Shown here: piece by piece, positions 1-6,073 of the stretch
Layout of the letters: every line of letters begins with the position of its first letter
How positions within the stretch are numbered: position 1 is the stretch's first letter
Source of the DNA: an uncultured Dietzia sp.
GTDB taxonomy: Bacteria; Actinomycetota; Actinomycetes; Mycobacteriales; Mycobacteriaceae
Direction of reading: 5' to 3'
Assembly: GCA_946570335.1 (NCBI GenBank)
Contig: CAMNYG010000092.1
Span: forward strand, 1 to 6,073
DNA length: 6,073 nucleotides
Translations under genes and position numbers: made by a program
The notes under the pieces: generated by a model
Seen by the model: only the letters and a program-made list of their open reading frames with translations
Database searches by the model: none
What the model was told of the DNA's origin: nothing

Positions 1-473
1 CCGGCGCCGACACCCTCGTCGTGGTGGGCTGCGTCTCGATGCTGCTGGTCGACGGACAACTGGAGGGCAAGCCACACACCTACGAGAAGGCCATGGAGCG
101 GTGGCGCCGGTTGCGCGGTCGGCACGGGGTACTGCTCACCGGTCACGCGATGCTGGTGGCCGATCTCGCCGACGTCGGTGTCGCGGGTGGGGGCGACGAC
201 GTCGTCGTCAGATACTCCGGCGCGGACACCTCCGACACCACGGTGCACTTCGGCGCCCCGTCAGATGCCGACCTGGACGTGTACCTGCGCACCGGGGAGC
301 CGCTCGAGTGCGCGGGCGCGTTCACCATCGAGTCGCTCGGCGGCTGGTTCATCGACCGGATCGAAGGCGATCCGTCGAGCGTGATCGGGCTCAGTCTCCC
401 GCTGCTGCGGAGGCTCCTCAAGGACGCCGGTCTGCACGCGCACAGCCTGTGGCGCCCCGAGCTGCGTTCCTGA
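1..473 (+). CDS. maf: Maf-family nucleoside triphosphate pyrophosphatase, 5' partial
   Basis: The reading frame is open from base 3 to a TGA at 471-473 and gives 156 residues; family members are usually about 200-220 residues, so the N-terminal quarter, with its Ser/Arg phosphate-binding motif, lies outside the window. Maf proteins hydrolyse nucleoside triphosphates, often non-canonical ones, dTTP or UTP, to monophosphate and pyrophosphate in the cytoplasm. Visible family hallmarks are the GKP motif with its conserved lysine (bases about 60-68), the following TGHAML strand, and the C-terminal block reading AGAFTIESLGGWFIDRIEGD followed by VIGLSLPLL. The position twelve residues before the GKP lysine, normally the catalytic Asp of a C-D-S-M-L type motif, appears to be Val (GTC, 33-35). 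In mycobacteria, as I recall, maf follows the accD5/accE5 genes and precedes accA3, so this context fits. Family assignment is secure; activity and substrate are not. Confidence 0.9.
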   Translation, partial: GADTLVVVGCVSMLLVDGQLEGKPHTYEKAMERWRRLRGRHGVLLTGHAMLVADLADVGVAGGGDDVVVRYSGADTSDTTVHFGAPSDADLDVYLRTGEPLECAGAFTIESLGGWFIDRIEGDPSSVIGLSLPLLRRLLKDAGLHAHSLWRPELRS

Positions 474-493
474 ACCGCAGGTCAGAGCGGGTC

Positions 494-564
494 AGCCGAG
501 TCGGCTCCTCCCCCATGTCCGCACCAGCGGACCCCCAACTCCACACATGAGGGAGGCCTCTCAT
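494..564. promoter_or_regulatory. Cluster of inverted repeats upstream of accA3
   Basis: Several dyads are packed into this 71-base stretch. AGCCGA-G-TCGGCT (494-506) is a perfect 13-base palindrome. GTCCGC-ACCA-GCGGAC (517-532) is a perfect 6-bp stem with a 4-base loop. Bases 507-518 pair with 545-556 with one mismatch in 12, enclosing the second hairpin. ATGAG (547-551) and CTCAT (560-564) form a fourth dyad that abuts a possible -10 element. The last two compete for the same bases. No T-run follows, so a classical terminator for maf is not evident. The stretch may be an operator region, a factor-independent terminator without a U-tract, or both; that role is inference. Confidence 0.5.
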
Positions 565-570
565 TAGACT
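565..570 (+). promoter_or_regulatory. Possible -10 element for accA3
   Basis: TAGACT fits the actinobacterial TANNNT -10 pattern and lies directly after the ATGAG/CTCAT dyad. It would give a start of transcription near 577 and an untranslated leader of about 60 bases. No convincing -35 hexamer lies 16-19 bases upstream, so the call rests on the -10 match and position alone. Confidence 0.3.
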
Positions 571-626
571 GCGGAGAAGTATCGGTGGGCCCATCGGGGA
601 CACCGTCGTTTCAGACGTCCATCACC

Positions 627-632
627 AGGAGG
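627..632 (+). promoter_or_regulatory. Ribosome binding site fixing the accA3 GTG start
   Basis: AGGAGG, a full Shine-Dalgarno match, lies six bases before the GTG at 639-641. This decides for the GTG start over any start further downstream, and the resulting N-terminus ([19 protein letters not shown]) resembles known AccA3 N-termini. Confidence 0.85.
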
Positions 633-638
633 CCCTGA

Positions 639-2426
<1,788 letters not shown>

Positions 2427-2432
2427 TCCGCT

Positions 2433-2462
2433 GACGGCGTCGGCCGGTCCGCCGGCGCCGTC
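2433..2462 (+). terminator. GC-rich hairpin after accA3, probable terminator
   Basis: GACGGCGTCGGC (2433-2444) pairs with GCCGGCGCCGTC (2451-2462) over 12 positions, with a single G-T wobble and a 6-base loop. It begins six bases after the accA3 stop codon. No U-tract follows; terminators without one are common in actinobacteria. Position and stability support a terminator for accA3, but activity is inferred. Confidence 0.7.
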
Positions 2463-2475
2463 CACCGCCACCGGT

Positions 2476-2586
2476 GACCTCCCGGTCGCTCTCACCCGGA
2501 ATCCGCTGTCTCCCGTCGCGATCCGCCGCCCATGTCGGGCTTGCGGATCCGGCGCGGGGAGAGCGGATTCCGCCGTTCCGGGAGTC
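2476..2586. repeat. Long nested imperfect inverted repeat between converging genes
   Basis: An extended palindrome fills the accA3-glpD gap. The outermost arms are CTCCCGG (2479-2485) and CCGGGAG (2578-2584), extended by GA/TC at 2476-2477 and 2585-2586 past a bulged C. Inside these, CGGAATCCGCT (2497-2507) and AGCGGATTCCG (2562-2572) are perfect 11-base complements. Next, GATCCGC (2520-2526) pairs with GCGGATC (2543-2549), and a small GCCC/GGGC hairpin (2528-2531 with 2537-2540) closes the tip. Between 2497-2526 and 2543-2572, 23 of 30 positions are Watson-Crick pairs. It could act as a terminator for either gene (on the glpD strand it follows the stop), or be a dispersed palindromic repeat. 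The pairing is seen directly; the role is inferred. Confidence 0.75.
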
Positions 2587-2625
2587 TGGACGGCCCCACC
2601 CGCCGGCGGTGCGACGGACGGGTTC

Positions 2626-4410
2626 CTAGACGCTGCCGCTGACCGAGTGGTCGACCACCGGCTCCGCGACCGCCGGGTCGAAGGAGGTGTCCGTCAGGAA
2701 CTCGCGGACCTCGGGCACGTTCCTGAGGAAACGGTCAGCCTCGTCGTCGGACTCGGTCACCTGGCTCGCCTCCTCGGCGGCGATCCGCTGCTCGAACAAT
2801 CCCACCTCGCGCTCGACGCGGGCCGCGTCCCAGCCCAGTACCCCGGCCATGAGCTCGGCGACCTCACGCGCGCACTCGACTCCTCCGTGCTGGTACTCCA
2901 TGGAGATGCGGGTCCGGCGCACCAGGACGTCCTCGAGGTGTAGGGCGGCCTCGGCAGCCGCCGCGTAGACCACCTCGACCCGCAGGTAGCGCTCGGCGCC
3001 GACCAGCGGCTCGAGCAGGTCCGGCCGGTCGGCGGCCATGTCGAGCACGTCCTCGGTCAGGGTGCCGTAGCGCCCCAGCAGGTGCGTGACCTGATCCTCG
3101 CGGATCTCGTGATTGTCGGCGATCCGGTCGGCGCGGTTGACCATCGCCGGGTAGCCGTCGGCGCCCATCAGCGGGATCCGCTCCGTGGTGGAGGGCGGCA
3201 CCCCGTCGGCCCGCTCCCCCAGCTCCGCGACGGCGGCGTCCACGGCATCGGCGGCCATCACGCGGTAGGTGGTGTACTTGCCGCCGGCCACCACCACGGC
3301 GCCCGGGGCGACGGTCATGACCGCGTGCTCGCGCGACAGTTTGGCGGTGGAGTCCGCGCCGCCGGACAGCAGCGGCCGCAGCCCCGCGTAGACGCCGCGC
3401 ACGTCCTCACGCACGATCGGCTCGGTGAGCACGGAGTTCACGTGGCCGAGGATGTAGTCGATGTCCGCGCTGGTGGCGGCCGGATGGGCGAGGTCGAGCT
3501 GCCAGTCGGTGTCGGTGGTTCCGATGATCCAGTACTCGCCCCAGGGGATGACGAACAGCACGGACTTCTCGGTGCGCAGGATCAACGCCGCCTCCGAGTC
3601 GACCTTGTCGCGGTCCACCACGATGTGCACGCCCTTCGACGCGCGGACGGTGAAGCCGCCCTCCTCGCCGAGCATCCGCTGCAGCTGGTCGGTCCACACG
3701 CCGGCGGCGTTGAGCACGGCACCGGCCCGCACGTCGGTCTCGAGCCCGGTCTCGGCGTCCCGGACGCGCACGCCGGTGACCCGCTCACCGTCACGCAGGT
3801 AGCCGATCACCTGCGTGGAGTTGGACACCACGGCGCCGTGGCGCGCGGCGGTGCGGGCCAGTGTGAGGGTGTGGCGGGCGTCGTCGACGAGTGTGTCCCA
3901 GTAGCGGATGCCGCCGACCACCACGTCCTCGCGCAGGCCGGGCGCGATGCGGTGGGCGCCGGCGCGGCTGTAGTGCTTCTGTGGGGGTACGCTCTTGGCC
4001 CCGCCCATGACGTCGTAGAGCACGAATCCGGCGGCCATGTAGGGGCGCTCCCAGAAGCGACGGGTCAGCGGGAACAGGAATTTCAGGGGTGTGACCAGGT
4101 GTGGGGCCAGGCGGGTCATGCTGAGTTCGCGCTCGTGCAGGGCTTCGGCGACCAAGCCGAAGTCGAGCTGCTCGAGGTAGCGCAGGCCCCCGTGGAACAT
4201 CTTGGAGCTGCGAGAGGAGGTGCCTGCGGCGAAATCTCGGGCCTCGACCATGGCGACGTTCAGTCCGCGGGTGGCGGCGTCGACGGCGCTGCCGGTGCCC
4301 ACGACGCCACCGCCCACTATCACGATGTCGAACGTCTCCTCGGACAGCCTGCGCCATGCCTCGGCTCTGCGCTCGGGGCCGAGGACGGATCGGGACCTGA
4401 TCGTGGGCAT
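2626..4410 (-). CDS. glpD: FAD-dependent glycerol-3-phosphate dehydrogenase (GlpD/GlpD2-like)
   Basis: The 594-residue flavoprotein oxidises sn-glycerol 3-phosphate to dihydroxyacetone phosphate and passes electrons to the respiratory chain from the cytoplasmic face of the membrane. The FAD-binding Rossmann motif is [13 protein letters not shown] (28-40), with the ribose-binding acid in VEARD (55-59). The family signature [18 protein letters not shown] is at 63-80. Further family blocks are NAAGVWTD (234-241), RASKGVHIV (256-264), IIGTTDTDW (295-303), GVYAGLRPL with its conserved Arg345 (339-347), and GGKYTTYR (376-383). The C-terminal alpha-helical domain runs from about 405 to 540. It closely resembles, from memory, GlpD2 of M. 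tuberculosis. The ATG start has GGAGGGAG six bases upstream. No signal peptide or transmembrane helix is apparent, as expected for a peripheral membrane enzyme. It is divergent from glpK, and both are probably controlled from the shared 83-base region. Confidence 0.97.
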   Translation of the reverse strand: MPTIRSRSVLGPERRAEAWRRLSEETFDIVIVGGGVVGTGSAVDAATRGLNVAMVEARDFAAGTSSRSSKMFHGGLRYLEQLDFGLVAEALHERELSMTRLAPHLVTPLKFLFPLTRRFWERPYMAAGFVLYDVMGGAKSVPPQKHYSRAGAHRIAPGLREDVVVGGIRYWDTLVDDARHTLTLARTAARHGAVVSNSTQVIGYLRDGERVTGVRVRDAETGLETDVRAGAVLNAAGVWTDQLQRMLGEEGGFTVRASKGVHIVVDRDKVDSEAALILRTEKSVLFVIPWGEYWIIGTTDTDWQLDLAHPAATSADIDYILGHVNSVLTEPIVREDVRGVYAGLRPLLSGGADSTAKLSREHAVMTVAPGAVVVAGGKYTTYRVMAADAVDAAVAELGERADGVPPSTTERIPLMGADGYPAMVNRADRIADNHEIREDQVTHLLGRYGTLTEDVLDMAADRPDLLEPLVGAERYLRVEVVYAAAAEAALHLEDVLVRRTRISMEYQHGGVECAREVAELMAGVLGWDAARVEREVGLFEQRIAAEEASQVTESDDEADRFLRNVPEVREFLTDTSFDPAVAEPVVDHSVSGSV

Positions 4411-4416
4411 GGATGG

Positions 4417-4424
4417 CTCCCTCC
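4417..4424 (-). promoter_or_regulatory. Ribosome binding site of glpD
   Basis: Read on the minus strand this is GGAGGGAG, six bases before the ATG at 4410-4408. It supports that ATG as the start and contrasts with glpK, which has no comparable, well-spaced site. Confidence 0.8.
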
Positions 4425-4425
4425 G

Positions 4426-4450
4426 CGGCCGGGGTGAGGTGTTCCGGCCG
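4426..4450 (-). other. Hairpin in the glpD leader
   Basis: CGGCCGG (4426-4432) and CCGGCCG (4444-4450) are perfect 7-bp complements with an 11-base loop. In glpD mRNA this stem would lie one base upstream of the ribosome binding site and, if the predicted promoter is right, within a few bases of the 5' end. It may protect the transcript or affect ribosome access; this is inference. Confidence 0.4.
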
Positions 4451-4459
4451 GTTGAGCCC

Positions 4460-4487
4460 GACTCTACGCCCGCGCGGACGTAGTCTC
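4460..4487. promoter_or_regulatory. Palindromic operator candidate shared by glpD and glpK
   Basis: Bases 4464-4483 form a 20-base palindrome with 9 of 10 positions paired (arms CTACG/CGTAG around a CCGCGCGG core, one C/A mismatch). Extended to 4460-4487, 11 of 14 positions are symmetric. The centre (4473.5) is exactly ten bases from the midpoint of each opposed -10 element, so a bound dimer would cover both promoters. A glycerol-responsive repressor or activator is the natural candidate, but no regulator gene is in the window and its family cannot be named. Confidence 0.55.
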
Positions 4488-4489
4488 AG
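4461..4489 (-). promoter_or_regulatory. Predicted glpD promoter
   Basis: On the minus strand, CTGAGA (4489-4484) matches 4 of 6 bases of the TTGACA -35 consensus. It is followed, after exactly 17 bases, by TAGAGT (4466-4461), which fits TANNNT. Transcription would start near 4454, giving a leader of roughly 44 bases. The -35 lies over the predicted -10 of glpK, so the two promoters overlap and may compete. Confidence 0.5.
4481..4486 (+). promoter_or_regulatory. -10 element for a leaderless glpK transcript
   Basis: TAGTCT fits TANNNT and ends seven bases before the GTG at 4494, the spacing expected if transcription starts on the start codon itself. A weak -35 (CCGACT, 4458-4463) lies 17 bases upstream, over the glpD -10. 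Leaderless mRNAs beginning at ATG or GTG are common in actinobacteria. Confidence 0.5.
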
Positions 4490-4493
4490 GGAT

Positions 4494-6053
4494 GTGAGTC
4501 GCAACACCTACATTCTGGCCATAGATCAGGGCACCACGTCGACGAGGGCCATACTCTTCGACGACGACGGTCTGCCAGTCCCGGCCGCCACCGCCCAGAT
4601 CGAGCACAGGCAGATCTTCCCGCACGCGGGGTGGGTGGAGCACGATCCCATGGAGATCTGGTCGAACGTGCGCGCGTCGATGGCGCAGGTCGCCAGCCAT
4701 GTGGATCTGGAGCCGGCGTCGGTGCGCGCGATCGGGATCACGAATCAGCGTGAGACGACGGTGGTGTGGGATCGGGCCACCGGATTGCCTGTGTACAACG
4801 CGATCGTGTGGCAGGACACGCGCACGTCCGGGATCTGCGCGCGCCTGGCGGAGGGACATCCGGAGGGTGACGATCGTTTCCGCGCCACCACGGGTCTGCC
4901 GCTGTCGACATACTTCGCCGGCCCCAAGATCCGGTGGATCCTGGACCACCTGGACGCCGAGGGTGAGCGTGGGACCGAGCGCGCCGAGGCGGGCGAACTG
5001 CTTGCGGGAACCGTCGACTCGTGGCTGGTGTGGAACCTCACCGGTGGTAGGCGCGGGGGCGACGACGGCGAGGCCGCCCTGCACGTCACCGATGCCACCA
5101 ACGCCTCCCGTACCCTGCTCATGGATCTGAGGACGCTCGACTGGGACGAGGAGATCTGTCGCGAGGTCGGCGTTCCCCGCGCGATGCTCCCGGAGATCGT
5201 CCCCTCTTCCGGCGTGCTGGGTCGCGTCGTCGGGCGGCGGATGTTCGGGGGCACTCCCATCGCGGGGGTCCTCGGGGATCAGCAGGCGGCACTGTTCGGA
5301 CAGACGTGCTTCGAGCCCGGGGACACCAAGAACACCTACGGGACCGGCGCGTTCCTGCTCCTCAACACGGGCACGACGCCGCAGTTCAGCACCAATGGCC
5401 TGCTCACGACGGTCGGCTACCAGCTCGGCCACGACGCCCCGGTCTACGCGCTGGAGGGCTCGGTGGCGATGGCCGGCTCGCTGGTCCAGTGGCTGCGGGA
5501 CAACCTGGGGGTGATCTCGACCGCCGCCGAGACGGAGGATCTGGCGTTCTCGATCGAGGACAACGGGGACTGCTATCTCGTCCCGGCCTTCTCGGGTCTG
5601 CTGGCGCCGCGGTGGCGACCGGACGCGCGGGGCGTGATGGTGGGGCTGACCAGGTTCCACACCAAGGCGCACCTGGCTCGGGCCGCACTGGAGGCTACGG
5701 CGTTCCAGACCCGCGAGATGACCGACGCCATGTGCGCGGATGCCGGTGCGTCGACCGGTTCACTGCGCGTGGACGGCGGGATGGTCGGCAACGACTTCCT
5801 CATGCAGTTCCAGGCAGACCTGCTGGGTGTGGACGTGGTGCGCCCGGAGGTCACCGAGACCACCGCGTTGGGGGCCGCGTTCGCCGCTGGCCTGGCGGTG
5901 GGCAAATGGGATTCAACCGACAGGCTGCGCGAGTTGTGGCGTGAGGACCGCCGCTGGTCGCCGGGGATGTCGGAGGAAGATCGGGAACGCCTACTCGGGC
6001 GCTGGAACGACGCGGTGGAGCGGACCCTGGGCTGGGCCGAAGCGGAGGACTGA
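4494..6053 (+). CDS. glpK: Glycerol kinase
   Basis: The 519-residue cytoplasmic enzyme uses ATP to phosphorylate glycerol to sn-glycerol 3-phosphate, the substrate of the divergent glpD product. The N-terminal FGGY domain opens with the phosphate-binding loop [13 protein letters not shown] (7-19; Asp11). Glycerol-contacting residues known from E. coli GlpK are all present: Arg86-Glu87 in TNQRET, Tyr140 in STYFAGPK, and Asp262-Gln263 in [10 protein letters not shown]. The second domain has [10 protein letters not shown] (280-289) and the [13 protein letters not shown] signature (426-438). GTG at 4494 is chosen because homology begins at once; the in-frame extension to 4413 would run through the promoter region and lacks family similarity. 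AGGGA at 4488-4492 is too close to the start to be a normal ribosome binding site. A short Gly/Asp-rich insert (about 185-196) precedes HVTDATNAS, and the GGKGGTR loop used by E. coli GlpK to bind fructose 1,6-bisphosphate is absent. No glpF is visible. Confidence 0.97.
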   Translation: MSRNTYILAIDQGTTSTRAILFDDDGLPVPAATAQIEHRQIFPHAGWVEHDPMEIWSNVRASMAQVASHVDLEPASVRAIGITNQRETTVVWDRATGLPVYNAIVWQDTRTSGICARLAEGHPEGDDRFRATTGLPLSTYFAGPKIRWILDHLDAEGERGTERAEAGELLAGTVDSWLVWNLTGGRRGGDDGEAALHVTDATNASRTLLMDLRTLDWDEEICREVGVPRAMLPEIVPSSGVLGRVVGRRMFGGTPIAGVLGDQQAALFGQTCFEPGDTKNTYGTGAFLLLNTGTTPQFSTNGLLTTVGYQLGHDAPVYALEGSVAMAGSLVQWLRDNLGVISTAAETEDLAFSIEDNGDCYLVPAFSGLLAPRWRPDARGVMVGLTRFHTKAHLARAALEATAFQTREMTDAMCADAGASTGSLRVDGGMVGNDFLMQFQADLLGVDVVRPEVTETTALGAAFAAGLAVGKWDSTDRLRELWREDRRWSPGMSEEDRERLLGRWNDAVERTLGWAEAED

Positions 6054-6073
6054 CCCGCCGGGGCGCCCGCCCG

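Noticed and set aside
101..550. A 149-codon plus-strand frame overlapping maf
   Set aside because: It is an Arg/Ala-rich shadow of the maf frame and has no family similarity.
2600..2609. CCGCCGGCGG palindrome just after the glpD stop, as a glpD terminator
   Set aside because: It has no loop, so it cannot form a useful hairpin at full pairing, and it is an expected chance palindrome in DNA this rich in GC.
3082..4437. A 451-codon open frame on the plus strand opposite glpD
   Set aside because: Its composition is dominated by Gly, His, Val and Ala and it resembles no family. It is explained by GC bias at the codon positions of glpD.
4413..4493. In-frame N-terminal extension of glpK by 27 codons
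   Set aside because: The extension has no glycerol kinase similarity and would cover the predicted promoters and palindrome. Homology starts directly after the GTG at 4494.
4464..5672. A 402-codon open frame on the minus strand opposite glpK and the promoter region
   Set aside because: It is rich in Arg, His, Gly and Pro with no domain signature, and it would overlap the divergent promoter region and almost all of the glpK 5' half.

Overview
The window is a GC-rich chromosomal segment of an actinomycete. The protein sequences resemble, from memory, those of Mycobacteriales (Mycobacterium, Rhodococcus, Gordonia, Dietzia and relatives). The main pointers are a fused biotin carboxylase/biotin carrier protein of the AccA3 type with a fully recognisable mycobacterial-style sequence, a Maf protein with a CxSML-type motif, and GlpD2-like and GlpK proteins. 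The genus cannot be fixed from this sequence alone. No rRNA, tRNA, CRISPR array, insertion sequence or phage gene is visible. These are four ordinary core metabolic genes; I see no new multi-gene system. The unexplained signal is in the non-coding DNA.

Layout. 1-473 (+): the 3' part of a maf-family nucleotide pyrophosphatase gene, cut by the window edge. 474-638: a non-coding stretch rich in inverted repeats, with a possible -10 element and a clear ribosome binding site. 639-2426 (+): accA3, the alpha subunit of acyl-CoA carboxylases, with C-rich third codon positions that suggest high expression. 2427-2625: the gap between converging genes, with a GC-rich terminator-like hairpin and then a nested inverted repeat of about 110 bases. 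2626-4410 (-): glpD, glycerol-3-phosphate dehydrogenase. 4411-4493: an 83-base divergent promoter region with a near-perfect 20-base palindrome centred exactly between two opposed -10 elements. 4494-6053 (+): glpK, glycerol kinase, with a GTG start that looks leaderless.

How they work together. GlpK phosphorylates glycerol to sn-glycerol 3-phosphate and GlpD oxidises this to dihydroxyacetone phosphate, so the divergent pair is a complete glycerol entry route, probably controlled from the shared palindrome. AccA3 supplies the biotin-dependent carboxylation step that makes malonyl-CoA and other carboxyacyl-CoAs for fatty and mycolic acid synthesis. Maf is a house-cleaning nucleotide pyrophosphatase that in this group commonly lies next to acyl-CoA carboxylase genes. 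The most notable observations are an apparent loss of the catalytic aspartate in Maf, the symmetric glpD/glpK operator-promoter, and the structured non-coding regions on both sides of accA3.
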